Both the position numbers and the translations under genes were made by a program. The notes beneath the pieces are model-generated. The model had not been told where the DNA came from. It saw only the letters and a list, made by a program, of their open reading frames with translations, and ran no database searches. A stretch of 64,000 bases of DNA from positions 682,001 through 746,000 of the forward strand of contig NZ_KE150266.1 of the NCBI RefSeq assembly GCF_000411155.1. Reading direction: 5' to 3'. How positions within the stretch are numbered: position 1 is the stretch's first letter; each line of letters opens with the position of its first letter. Shown here one piece after another: positions 7,591 to 16,607 of this stretch. This stretch comes from Gleimia europaea ACS-120-V-Col10b (GTDB taxonomy: Bacteria > Actinomycetota > Actinomycetes > Actinomycetales > Actinomycetaceae).

Positions 7591-9116
7591 CGACGCACCT
7601 CCAACGGAACAAACGTCTTCGTGCCGCCGCCCGGCTGCGCATATCCGGCGCCACCCATGCCCGGCCCACCGAACGAGTCAAGCGAACAACCCAGCTCCGC
7701 CAAGCCGCGTGGCGTTTCCGAGGACGTAGTTGGAATCACGTAACGGTCATCATATTTCGCAATCGCCAACAGACGGTACATTTCCTCCATCTGCCCACCC
7801 GTCATTCCAACAGCCTTCGCCCCCGTCTCGTCAGGCTCCTCATCTAGGTGGAGGCCGCGCATATAAGTACGCATCGCAGCCAGGCGCCGAAGCGACTTCT
7901 CCACCGGAACCGTGTCGCCCGCCGTGAACAAACCAGCCAAATACTCCAGCGGAATACGCATCGTAGCGATCGAAGTCATTAGGACCTTCGCATCCTCCCC
8001 ATCTTCACCGGCCGCAGTCACCGCATCCACCACGGGAGAAAGAGGCGGGATATACCAAACCATCGGCATAGTGCGGTACTCCGGGTGAAGTGGCAGCGCA
8101 ACCTCGTACTCGCTAATCAGCTTCCAAACCGGGGACTGTTGCGCGGCGCGAATCCAGGAGTGCGGAACGCCATTCGCCTCAGCCTGCTCCAACACCTCCG
8201 GGTCGAACGGATCCAACAAGAGACTGCGCTGCGCCTGATACAGCTCCTTCGGATCCTTCACCGAGGCGGCCTCACCTACCCTATCCGCGTCATAGAGGAG
8301 AACACCCAGGTAGCGCAGACGCCCCACGCAGGTTTCTGAACAAACCGTTGGTTCGCCCGCCTCAAGGCGCGGGTAGCACAGCGTACATTTCTCAGCCTTA
8401 CCCGTATGGTGGTTAAAGTAAACCTTCTTGTACGGGCATGCCGAGATGCACTGGCGCCAGCCCCGGCACTGATCCTGATCCACCAGCACAATGCCATCTT
8501 CGCTGCGCTTATACATCGCGCCTGAAGGGCAAGACGAAACGCAAGTGGGGTTCAAGCAGTGTTCACAAATGCGCGGCAGGTAGAACATGAACGAATCCTC
8601 GATCTGCGTCTTCACCCGCGTTGTCATCTGCTCCAAAATCGGATCCTGATGCATTGTTTCAAGCGAGCCACCAAGGTCATCGTCCCAGTTTGGGCCCCAA
8701 TTGGGGTTGTCCATCTTCTCGCCGGTAATCTGCTTGACCGGGCGAGCCGTTGGCAAATACTTCGAATCCTTTGGCGCGCCAAGAAGCTTCTCGTACTCGT
8801 ATGTCCACGGCTCGTAGTAGTCATCCATAGTAGGCATGCGCGGGTTAGCGAAAATCGTTGTGAGCTTATGCCAACGGCCACCGCCCTTTGGCTTCAACTT
8901 ACCGGACTTTGTGCGTTCCCAACCGCCCTTATAACGCTCCTGGTCTTCCCATTGCTTCGGGTAGCCAACACCAGGTTTTGTTTCTACGTTGTTGAACCAG
9001 ACGTATTCCATGCCCTCACGGTTGGTCCACGCCTGCTTGCAGGTAACCGAACACGTGTGACACCCGATGCACTTATCGAGGTTCATCACCATTGCGATCT
9101 GAGCCATAACCTTCAT
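7587..9116 (-). CDS. narH: Respiratory nitrate reductase beta subunit (Fe-S protein)
   Basis: A 509-residue electron-transfer subunit with four ferredoxin-like cysteine clusters. Cluster one is CIGCHTCSVTC (Cys16, 19, 22, 26). A second set, CEHCLNPTCVSSCPSGAM, and a third, DQCRGWRQCISACPYKKVYF, follow; in the third the CxxW variant that creates the [3Fe-4S] site in NarH is kept. The fourth is KCTLCYPRLEAGEPTVCSETC. The C-terminal part matches NarH tails. The ATG at 9116 overlaps the narG TAA by one base (TAATG). An internal ATG at codon 5 is an alternative start. Confidence 0.95.
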   Translation of the reverse strand: MKVMAQIAMVMNLDKCIGCHTCSVTCKQAWTNREGMEYVWFNNVETKPGVGYPKQWEDQERYKGGWERTKSGKLKPKGGGRWHKLTTIFANPRMPTMDDYYEPWTYEYEKLLGAPKDSKYLPTARPVKQITGEKMDNPNWGPNWDDDLGGSLETMHQDPILEQMTTRVKTQIEDSFMFYLPRICEHCLNPTCVSSCPSGAMYKRSEDGIVLVDQDQCRGWRQCISACPYKKVYFNHHTGKAEKCTLCYPRLEAGEPTVCSETCVGRLRYLGVLLYDADRVGEAASVKDPKELYQAQRSLLLDPFDPEVLEQAEANGVPHSWIRAAQQSPVWKLISEYEVALPLHPEYRTMPMVWYIPPLSPVVDAVTAAGEDGEDAKVLMTSIATMRIPLEYLAGLFTAGDTVPVEKSLRRLAAMRTYMRGLHLDEEPDETGAKAVGMTGGQMEEMYRLLAIAKYDDRYVIPTTSSETPRGLAELGCSLDSFGGPGMGGAGYAQPGGGTKTFVPLEVRR

Positions 9117-12100
9117 TAGAAGTCCACCTCCGTGGTGCGGCGACGAATAAGAGTTACTTCATCGCGTTGGTTACCAGTTGGGCCAATGTAGTTAAACCCG
9201 TACGTCATCTGCGCGTGGCCACCAGCCATATGGGTTGGTTTTAATAGGATCCGCGTAAGCGAGTTGTGAATACCGCCGCGGATACCTGACTTTTGCGAAA
9301 CCGGTGTTCCCGCAACCCGCTCTTGCGCGTGATGCATGTAAACCGTTCCCTCAGGCATCCTGTGTGATACCACCGCACGAGCCGCCACGGCACCATTGCG
9401 GTTGTACGCCTCAATCCAGTCGTTATCCTTCACGCCAATCTTCTGCGCATCCGCTGGCGACATCCAAATGGTTTGCCCACCTCGTCCAAGCGTCAGCATG
9501 TGCAGGTTGTCGTAGTACTGCGAGTGGATCGCCCACTTGTTGTGCGGCGTCAAGTAACGCACAGCAACTTGAGCCACGCCCTCGTCCTTGGAAAGCTCTC
9601 CCACAACCGCGTCACCATAAATGCGTGCGAGGTCCAGCGGCGGACGGTAAACAGGCAAAGACTCACCGATGTCAATCATCCAGTCGTGGTCAAGGTAGTA
9701 GTGCATGCGCCCGGTGAACGTGTGGAACGGCTTGCGATGCTCAATGTTGATAACGAACGCCGAGTATCGCCTGCCCCCATGCTCTGAACCAGACCATTCG
9801 GGTGACGTAACCACTGAGCGCGGCTGGATTGTGATCTCGCGGAACGTGAGGCGCTTTTCCTCATCTCCCAACGCGAGCTGCGCAAGCTCCTGGCCCGTCT
9901 GCTTCTCGTACTGGCGAAAGCCCTGCACCGCCATGCGTCCATTAGTGGTTCCCGACATTTGCATAACAGCATCTGCGGCCTTAACCGGCGTGTCCAGCAG
10001 CGGACGCCCCGCGCCAACCCCACGTGTTGCCGTGCCGTTCATCCGCCGCAACACATCTACCTCTTGATCCGGTTCCAACGTGATTCCCTTTACGGGAAGC
10101 CCCAGCTTTTCCACGTTCGGACCAAGCGTGGTGAACTTCTCGTAAATCTGCGTGTAATCGCGCTCCACCGGAACGAACTTCGGTAGCGTCTTCCCCGGAA
10201 TCAGCTCACGCTCTGCCAAAGGCTCCACAATGCCGTGCGGCATTGCCAGCTCGTCAGGCGAGTCATGCGCGATTGGAGCCATCACCACGTCGGTTTGCGA
10301 CTGCAAGTGCGTTTTCGCCATTTCTGAGACCAGGAACGCAAGATCCTTGAACACTTCGAAGTCCGAACGCGCCTCCCATGGCGGCTCCACCGCTTTATTG
10401 AACGAATGCAAGAACGGATGCATGTCCGTAGATGAAATGTCGTACTTCTCGTACCAAGTTGCCGCCGGTAGGACGATGTCCGAGAACAATGTTGTGGACG
10501 TGTTGCGGAAGTCCGCGGTGAACATCAGATCCAGTTTGCCGATGCCTGGATTATCACGCCATTTCATCAACTTCGGACGCTTACCCTCGGCAAGCTCCGG
10601 CGCTGAAACTGCGCTGTCCGCACCAATCATGTGGCGCGCAAAATACTCTGCCCCCTTTGCGGACGAACCAAGCAGATTCGTTCTCCAATTCGCAAGAATC
10701 CGCGTGAAGTTGCGCGGATTATCCGGATCCGTACACGCGAAATTCAACCGGCCAGCTTTGAGCTCTTGCACCACGTATTCGCCCGGAGCCATTCCCGTCT
10801 CACTCGCGCTTCTACCGATCTCAATGGAAGACCTGTCAAACTGCGGGTAAGACGGCATCCAACCACGCTGTGATGCTTCCACGAGCGTGTCCGCGTTTGT
10901 GAGCCCCTTCCAATCCGCGAGCGGCGAGCCAACTTGGCCTGCAAGAGACCCATCGTAGCGCCACTGATCCGTTAGCAGGTACCAGAATCCGGTTGAGATC
11001 ATTTGGCGAGGCGGTCGCGACCAGTCAAGGCCCATCGCATACTGTTGCCAGCCTGCGATTGGGCGAACCTTTTCTTGGCCCACGTAATGTGCCCAACCGC
11101 CGCCATTAACGCCCTGCGTTCCACACATCGACGTGAGCGCGAGGAACGTGCGGTAGATCGTGTCAGAGTGGAAGAAATGGTTTGTTCCCGCACCCATAAC
11201 GATCATGGATCTGCCCTTGGAATCGATCGCGTTTTGCGCGAACTCTCGGGCAACCCGGATGGCAGCGTTCATCGGCACGCCCGTGTGCTCTTCCTGCCAT
11301 GCGGGGGTGCCCGGCGTTGCGGCATCCTCGTAATCCGTTGGCCATTGCCCAGGCAGGCCGTCCCTCTTCACCGCGTACTCCGCCAGGAGCAGATCGTAAA
11401 CTGTGGTTACAAGCTCCTCGCCCACCTTGAATGCGGGCACCCCGCGGCGAACCAATCCTGCCCCTATTACCATAGTTTCAGATTGTGTTGCGGGAAGGTC
11501 AAAACGAGGAAGCACAACCTCAACCCCGTTGGCATCACTTCTGCTAAACGCAGACATTGCCGGATTCACACCGTCGAGCGCGAGGTTCCACTTTCCGTCC
11601 TCACCTCCCCAGCGATCCGCAACCGTTCCACCCGGATCCTTAATCGTCCCATCCTCGTCAAGCACCAGAGCGCGATGCTCCGGATGCGGCCTGCTCTTCA
11701 AATCACCGGCAATATCGTTTGGCAAGTCAGATGCCGTGAGGAATTTGCCGGGCACAAGCCCCTGGTCGGTTTGCTGCAATTTCACTAAAAATGGCGAATC
11801 CGTGTAGCGCTTCATGTAATCGAGAAAGAACGGCTCTTGCCGCTTAACGTGAAACTCTGAAAGGATCACATGCCCCATTGACTGCGCTAGGGCGCCATCC
11901 GTGCCCGGATTCACCCGCAACCACTCGTCGCCAAACTTCGTGTTATCCGCATAGTCAGGAGAAACAGCTACCACTTTTTGACCGTGGTACCGCGCCTCCG
12001 TCATGAAGTGCGCGTCGGGCGTGCGCGTGAGGGGAATGTTTGACCCCCACATGATCAGATACTTCGCGTTGAACCAATCTCCGGCCTCGGGCACGTCCGT

Positions 12101-12838
12101 CTGGTCTCCAAACACTTGCGGAGAGGCCGGCGGAAGGTCTGCATACCAGTCGTAGAACGACAGCATCACACCGCCGAGTAGCTCGTAAAATCGCGAACCG
12201 GCAGCATATGAAATCATTGACATTGCGGGGATAACTGAGAATCCCGCCATGCGGTCCGGGCCGTACTCCTTAATCGTGTACACGTGCGCTGCCGCGAGGA
12301 TCTCGTTGACCTCGTCCCATCCCACGCGAACCATGCCACCTTTGCCGCGCCGCGACTTGTAAGCCTTCGCTTTCGCTTCGTCCTCAACAATCGCGCCCCA
12401 CGCCTCAACCGGATCTTTACCCAAAGCGCGTTGCTCGCGATACATGTCCAGCAAAACGCCGCGAATATGCGGGTAGCGAATGCGCGTTGGCGAATACTCA
12501 TACCAAGAGAACGCCGCGCCGCGAGGACACCCGCGCGGCTCATATTCGGGCATGTCCGGGCCGGTTGACGGGTAATCAACTGCCTGCGACTCCCAGGTGA
12601 TGACGCCGTCCTTCACATAAATCTTCCACGAACAAGAGCCCGTGCAGTTCACGCCGTGTGTTGAACGCACAACCTTGTCATAGGACCAGCGCTGGCGATA
12701 AAACGAGTCCGCGTCACGGCCGCCTTCGAGAAAAATCTGGCGCGCATCGCCCGAGGCCTCACCGCGACGAAGCTTTGAACCGAGCGCGAACACACCTGCC
12801 GCAGATTCGCGGTAGCTCTGCTTACTTGAATCACTCAT
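9116..12838 (-). CDS. narG: Respiratory nitrate reductase alpha subunit (molybdopterin catalytic subunit)
   Basis: A 1240-residue catalytic subunit that reduces nitrate to nitrite on the cytoplasmic face of the membrane with Mo-bisMGD and the FS0 [4Fe-4S] cluster. The start at 12838 is preceded by GGGGAGG with a 6-base gap; the longer frame from 12943 is unlikely. FS0 ligands are visible: HGVNCTGSCSW (His61, Cys65, Cys69) and Cys104 in EPRGCPRG. MWGSNIPLTRTPDAHF and GTNHFFHSDT are typical NarG stretches. No twin-arginine signal precedes FS0, as expected for the membrane-bound cytosolic NarG type. Length equals that of other NarG proteins. Confidence 0.96.
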   Translation of the reverse strand: MSDSSKQSYRESAAGVFALGSKLRRGEASGDARQIFLEGGRDADSFYRQRWSYDKVVRSTHGVNCTGSCSWKIYVKDGVITWESQAVDYPSTGPDMPEYEPRGCPRGAAFSWYEYSPTRIRYPHIRGVLLDMYREQRALGKDPVEAWGAIVEDEAKAKAYKSRRGKGGMVRVGWDEVNEILAAAHVYTIKEYGPDRMAGFSVIPAMSMISYAAGSRFYELLGGVMLSFYDWYADLPPASPQVFGDQTDVPEAGDWFNAKYLIMWGSNIPLTRTPDAHFMTEARYHGQKVVAVSPDYADNTKFGDEWLRVNPGTDGALAQSMGHVILSEFHVKRQEPFFLDYMKRYTDSPFLVKLQQTDQGLVPGKFLTASDLPNDIAGDLKSRPHPEHRALVLDEDGTIKDPGGTVADRWGGEDGKWNLALDGVNPAMSAFSRSDANGVEVVLPRFDLPATQSETMVIGAGLVRRGVPAFKVGEELVTTVYDLLLAEYAVKRDGLPGQWPTDYEDAATPGTPAWQEEHTGVPMNAAIRVAREFAQNAIDSKGRSMIVMGAGTNHFFHSDTIYRTFLALTSMCGTQGVNGGGWAHYVGQEKVRPIAGWQQYAMGLDWSRPPRQMISTGFWYLLTDQWRYDGSLAGQVGSPLADWKGLTNADTLVEASQRGWMPSYPQFDRSSIEIGRSASETGMAPGEYVVQELKAGRLNFACTDPDNPRNFTRILANWRTNLLGSSAKGAEYFARHMIGADSAVSAPELAEGKRPKLMKWRDNPGIGKLDLMFTADFRNTSTTLFSDIVLPAATWYEKYDISSTDMHPFLHSFNKAVEPPWEARSDFEVFKDLAFLVSEMAKTHLQSQTDVVMAPIAHDSPDELAMPHGIVEPLAERELIPGKTLPKFVPVERDYTQIYEKFTTLGPNVEKLGLPVKGITLEPDQEVDVLRRMNGTATRGVGAGRPLLDTPVKAADAVMQMSGTTNGRMAVQGFRQYEKQTGQELAQLALGDEEKRLTFREITIQPRSVVTSPEWSGSEHGGRRYSAFVINIEHRKPFHTFTGRMHYYLDHDWMIDIGESLPVYRPPLDLARIYGDAVVGELSKDEGVAQVAVRYLTPHNKWAIHSQYYDNLHMLTLGRGGQTIWMSPADAQKIGVKDNDWIEAYNRNGAVAARAVVSHRMPEGTVYMHHAQERVAGTPVSQKSGIRGGIHNSLTRILLKPTHMAGGHAQMTYGFNYIGPTGNQRDEVTLIRRRTTEVDF

Positions 12839-12860
12839 GATTTCCTCCCCTTTACGGCCC

Positions 12861-14192
12861 TTAGCCCGGGAACGGCGCATTCTTGCGCGCGTAACGCATC
12901 CAACAGACGATCGAACAGATGACGCAGTAGACAGCCGCACCAAAGAAGAACGTTGAGGCCGCCATCATCGACAAACACACACCCACCAGGAACGGGCCGA
13001 GCGCCGCCACTGCTGCGGTGAACCCAATTGCGCCGCCCGCCTGGCGCTTCGGCATGATCATCGGCATTTGCTTGAACGTGCCCGCATTGCCGATGCCGGC
13101 AAAGAAGAACATGATCAACATGGCCCACAAGAAGCCCTTGAAATCAGCATTCGACGCGGGATTCACGAGGAAGTATCCCGAAATCAGTAGGGTCACAGCC
13201 ATTCCCACGCCCGAAACGAATGTCCAAATGCCGCCCCCAAAACGGTCACACAGAGGCCCCCACGCCACGCGCACCAACGAACCGATCAGCGGGCCGAGGA
13301 ACGCATATGTTGCGCCCTGCACCGCCAGCCCCAGCGCAGATTGCGCACCATAGTTGTTATTGATGAGGAGGCCGAACTGCGCGGATGCACCCGAGAAAAT
13401 GCCGAACGTCATTACGTACAGCAGGGTCATGAACCACGTGTTCGGATTTGAGAAAATATCGAGCTGTTCACGAACATTTGCTTTTACGGGCACGTCCTTC
13501 AACATTGCGAAGGACAAGATTGCCGCGAGTACCGCCCAGGGCACGAAGAAAATTGCGGGATTTGAAACCCAAATCGGATTGCCTGCTGAATCGGTTTGTG
13601 GCGCGATCCATGTCATTCCGAACAATGCCGACCCCATGAGTACGGGGGCGGCAAGCTGAATAATGGACATGCCCAGGTTACCGATGCCCGCTTGTAGGTT
13701 GAGTGCGGTTCCCGCTAGACGTTTCGGGAAGAAGTAGCCGGTGGAAGGCATATAACCAGAGAAGGAACCGCCACCAATACCGCACATGAACGATAGAACT
13801 AGCAGCCACCAAAATGGCGTCGAGACGTCTTGGACGGCAAAGAACCAGCCAAACATCGGGATAGTGAACAGCAACGACGAGATACCTACAAGCTTGCGCG
13901 TACCGATCATGGGTGGCAAGAACGTGTAGATGAGGCGGATTAGACCGCCCGAAAGGCCCGGCATTGCGGCGAGCCAGTACAGTTGCGCGGGCGTTAACTG
14001 GAATCCGATCTCATTCAGTTTTGGTGCGAGAGCAGATACCAGGAACCATACGCTAAACGCGAGAATCATCGAATAGGTGGAGATTACGAGGGTTGTCCAC
14101 GCAATTTTTGAACTCCACTGGTTAGGATCTTCCGGATTCCAATTCTTTAAGACGCGTCCAGATGCGTCCAAATGTTTCGTTTCGTCAGCCAT
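12861..14192 (-). CDS. narK: NarK-type nitrate/nitrite transporter (MFS)
   Basis: A 443-residue, 12-helix major facilitator protein that imports nitrate and/or exports nitrite. The nitrate-porter signatures are present: GGSFSGYMPSTGYFFPKR followed by GTALNLQAGIGNLGMS in helix 5, and the second glycine-rich repeat with FAGIGNAGTFKQMP in the C-terminal half. The order narK-narG-narH-narJ-narI, with narK first, matches the corynebacterial operon. The ATG at 14192 has AGGGGA 5 bases upstream. The intergenic gap to narG is 22 bases, so both are cotranscribed. Confidence 0.93.
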   Translation of the reverse strand: MADETKHLDASGRVLKNWNPEDPNQWSSKIAWTTLVISTYSMILAFSVWFLVSALAPKLNEIGFQLTPAQLYWLAAMPGLSGGLIRLIYTFLPPMIGTRKLVGISSLLFTIPMFGWFFAVQDVSTPFWWLLVLSFMCGIGGGSFSGYMPSTGYFFPKRLAGTALNLQAGIGNLGMSIIQLAAPVLMGSALFGMTWIAPQTDSAGNPIWVSNPAIFFVPWAVLAAILSFAMLKDVPVKANVREQLDIFSNPNTWFMTLLYVMTFGIFSGASAQFGLLINNNYGAQSALGLAVQGATYAFLGPLIGSLVRVAWGPLCDRFGGGIWTFVSGVGMAVTLLISGYFLVNPASNADFKGFLWAMLIMFFFAGIGNAGTFKQMPMIMPKRQAGGAIGFTAAVAALGPFLVGVCLSMMAASTFFFGAAVYCVICSIVCWMRYARKNAPFPG

Positions 14193-14477
14193 TTTCGTCC
14201 CCTAATGGAATGCCACCTTGGCATGTGTGTTCCCAACTGGAAAGTAGCAAGAATGTGCGCAGTTAAATGGGAAACCTAGAAGCAACGCTGAAAACCGCTC
14301 ACAAACCGCATGAACACGCGTTTTTGCAATCTGGACACTTTGGAGAAAATGAGCCCAATATTTTATGAACACCACCCAATTAGAAAAGGAGCACTGCGTT
14401 AAAATGGAAAATACCGGTTTAAAATAGTGCCCTGTGATTTTTCAATAGAATTGGTGCTAGTAATAAAGGAGTACGAT
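14193..14477. promoter_or_regulatory. Divergent promoter region between narK and moaB, with an 8-bp direct repeat
   Basis: This 285-bp spacer holds the promoters of the nar operon (minus) and moaB (plus). ATGAACAC occurs twice in the same orientation, at 14310-14317 and 14365-14372, 55 bp apart (about five helical turns); on the nar strand it reads GTGTTCAT. AT-rich stretches (AATATTTTAT near 14357, TTTAAAATAG near 14418) are possible core promoters. No clear FNR (TTGAT-N4-ATCAA) or CRP consensus was seen. The moaB SD AAAGGAG is at 14465-14471. Confidence 0.45.
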
Positions 14478-14984
14478 GTGACTGAACCTAAGCTCCCAAA
14501 CGTTAAAGCCGCTGTTATCACCGTGGATTCGCGCGTGGTGGCTGGCACGAAACCGCCGAAGGGCGCGCAAACTGCTGTCTCCTTTTTGAATGAGGCTGGG
14601 ATCGATGTTGTTCGAGAAGTCGTTATCGACGATCTGGCAGCTCCTTTACGCGGCGAGTTCGACCGTGCCCTGGAGGCTGGAGCCCGCTTAATCATCACTA
14701 TCGGGTCGACGGGGGTTTCTGCGCGCAACATAGTTCCAGAAACCACCTTGGCGGTATGCGACGTTGAACTTCCCGGAATTGCCGAGCAGATTCGCCAAGA
14801 AGGCCTAAAGAACACGCCTCTTGCTGTGCTTTCACGCGCCGTAGTTGCAGTGACGTCCAGAACCTCGCGGGGAGCAGTTATCGTAAACTGTCCTTCCTCC
14901 TCGGGCGGCGTGAAGGATGCACTCGCAGTTCTGCTCCCGCTACTGGGTTACATTTACGAACAGTTAGACCAGACGGAAGCCTAA
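14478..14984 (+). CDS. MoaB/Mog-family molybdenum cofactor biosynthesis protein
   Basis: A 168-residue protein of the MoaB/MogA family, which adenylylates molybdopterin before molybdate insertion. The GTG at 14478 is preferred over the open frame from 14427 because AAAGGAG lies 6 bases upstream. The family motif GSTGVSARNIVPETT (about residues 76-90) corresponds to the GGTGxxxRDxxPE active-site loop; here Asn stands in place of the usual Asp of RD. A second glycine/serine-rich block, NCPSSSGGVKDAL, near the C-terminus corresponds to the NLPGSP/KA segment. Its location opposite the nar operon fits a role in making the NarG cofactor. It converges with mobA and overlaps it by 21 bases. Confidence 0.85.
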   Translation: MTEPKLPNVKAAVITVDSRVVAGTKPPKGAQTAVSFLNEAGIDVVREVVIDDLAAPLRGEFDRALEAGARLIITIGSTGVSARNIVPETTLAVCDVELPGIAEQIRQEGLKNTPLAVLSRAVVAVTSRTSRGAVIVNCPSSSGGVKDALAVLLPLLGYIYEQLDQTEA

Positions 14985-15611
14985 ACGCACAGCCATATCT
15001 TTTGCATCGGCTGGCGTGTCCACATCCATACAGCACCAGTTCGTATCCACAACATGGGCGGCCGTAATCGTTGCAAATCCGCGCCGGATAGAGACATCTC
15101 GATAGATTGAGAGATCTCGTAGGGCGCGAAGGCGATAACAACCATGCAGGTATTGCGGCCACGCCTCTGCATCTGCCGAAACGGGGACAGCCGCGTCAAC
15201 TTTGCCAATCTCAATGCAAAGTTCCCCCCACAGCCTGGGCGATAGTGGAGCATCGCACGTCATCACAGCAACCAACGTGGAACCCGGCATGTCCGCAAGA
15301 GCTGCGACTCCCGCGCCCAAACCCGCGAGCGGGCCGCCGTGGGGAGGATCTTCCAGCGTTAACTCCACACCCTCACGCACTGCCAACTCATTTGGAGCCA
15401 CAGCAACGATGCGTCCCGCAAATCCAGTGCGGTCAATCTCAGCTAAAACAATGTCGATGAGACGAAGCGGGCCTATTTTATAGTCGGGCTTGGAAACTCC
15501 CCCAAGGCGCTTCGCGGTTCCCCCAGCGAGCACAAGCACAGCCTCCGGAAGTCTCTTCCGCACCTCTCCGCCGCTAGAGCCCAGCGCGTTTTGCCTGGTG
15601 TGGATAGTCAT
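14964..15611 (-). CDS. mobA: Molybdenum cofactor guanylyltransferase-like protein
   Basis: A 215-residue nucleotidyltransferase of the MobA type that attaches GMP to molybdopterin to form the MGD cofactor used by NarG. The ATG at 15611 has GGAGGG with a 6-base gap. Residues around 25-37 give LAGGTAKRLGGVSKPD, the nucleotide-binding loop with its conserved Lys; DPPHGGPLAGLGAG and MTCDAPLSP follow, the latter supplying the Mg-binding Asp (usually a CDxP motif). The second half is shorter and less conserved than in enterobacterial MobA. The gene lies between moaB and a regulator gene. A fossil of a related gene is found at 3451-3510. Confidence 0.85.
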   Translation of the reverse strand: MTIHTRQNALGSSGGEVRKRLPEAVLVLAGGTAKRLGGVSKPDYKIGPLRLIDIVLAEIDRTGFAGRIVAVAPNELAVREGVELTLEDPPHGGPLAGLGAGVAALADMPGSTLVAVMTCDAPLSPRLWGELCIEIGKVDAAVPVSADAEAWPQYLHGCYRLRALRDLSIYRDVSIRRGFATITAAHVVDTNWCCMDVDTPADAKDMAVRLGFRLV

Positions 15612-15700
15612 CCAGCGCCCTCCAACAAAGCCTCGTACAAGCATTTTCACGCACAGTATCACCCACACGAGTATGTGGCTCGGCCCAGCATGTACCTCGG

Positions 15701-16411
15701 TTACCCGTCCTCTTCTGCAACCGGGCCTTCCTCTGCGGCGTTATCTTCCTGCAATAGGCGAACCGTGCACGTCCCATTGCCTGCAAACGGGACAATTTCA
15801 ACGTCAATCTCACCATCACCCCTAGCTGACAACAGTTCCTCAATCATCCCACCATGGATCTGACAAATTACCTCCGGCATCACCCCATCGGCTGGCAACA
15901 GCGGGCAGTTATGCAACTTCACGAGGCCGGCCTCAACTGTTGGGGCGAAACCTAACTCGGTCATGTGTTGAACTATCACCCCGAGCGGCGAATCACCACT
16001 TGGCAGACCGTCCTCATCTATCAATAAACGCGCCCATTTGCGCCCCCACGCGCGCGCAAACTCCCACTTCTCATCACGCCCACCATGTAACTCAACACCG
16101 GCACGAACCATTGAAATGAAGTGCTGCGTAATCGCATCCGATGTTGGCACCAACGCCACGTACACCAAACGAGGCCTTCCATTACCCGAATAACCTGGCG
16201 CGCGTTTACTACACACGAGACCATTCGATACCAACGCATCCACATGTTCCCGAACCGTGCTCACATGAATACCCAGCTCCTGCGAAATCTCCAACGCAGT
16301 TAATCCGCCCGGTCTTGACACCACCAAATCCAAAACGCGGGCCTGTTGCGGCGTTAACGACTTCGACGCCTCCAACAACTCGCTCGTGGGACGCGGGCCC
16401 TCCATATCCAT
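15701..16411 (-). CDS. Winged-helix transcriptional regulator with possible Fe-S-binding C-terminus
   Basis: A 236-residue protein. Residues 18-88 form a helix-turn-helix/winged-helix domain (LTALEISQELGIHVSTVREHVDAL split by a turn, then a basic wing with GNGRPRLVY). The C-terminal domain has Cys169, Cys183, His186 and Cys215 in the pattern NCP...VICQIH...TC, reminiscent of SufR/ArsR-type regulators that ligate an Fe-S cluster. The nar module beside it suggests control of nitrate respiration, much as the Fe-S regulator ArnR controls narKGHJI in corynebacteria; that link is inference. The ATG at 16411 has GAGGTGG upstream. It precedes mobA on the same strand with a ~90-base gap. Confidence 0.7.
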   Translation of the reverse strand: MDMEGPRPTSELLEASKSLTPQQARVLDLVVSRPGGLTALEISQELGIHVSTVREHVDALVSNGLVCSKRAPGYSGNGRPRLVYVALVPTSDAITQHFISMVRAGVELHGGRDEKWEFARAWGRKWARLLIDEDGLPSGDSPLGVIVQHMTELGFAPTVEAGLVKLHNCPLLPADGVMPEVICQIHGGMIEELLSARGDGEIDVEIVPFAGNGTCTVRLLQEDNAAEEGPVAEEDG

Positions 16412-16607
16412 GCGACCACCTCAAAACTGCTCCAACTCATACCAGCTTAAACACTCCCACATCCCGCGCAAACCCACCCCACACCGCGAAAACCTCGGGT
16501 GGAGGAAACCAGACGAAATTTATGCAAAATAGCGACCCAAATGGAGAGATGTCACATAAAAGGTGTTTAAAACTAGACTCTGCCACCATATTTTGAACAA
16601 TAGAAGT

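Noticed and set aside
9304..12840. Several open reading frames on the plus strand across narG
   Set aside because: They lie fully inside narG in the opposite direction, have no SD, no conserved domains and a composition typical of antisense frames in GC-rich genes.
14193..14477. FNR or CRP binding sites upstream of narK
   Set aside because: Half-site-like words exist, but no pair matches a TTGAT-N4-ATCAA or TGTGA-N6-TCACA consensus at correct spacing.
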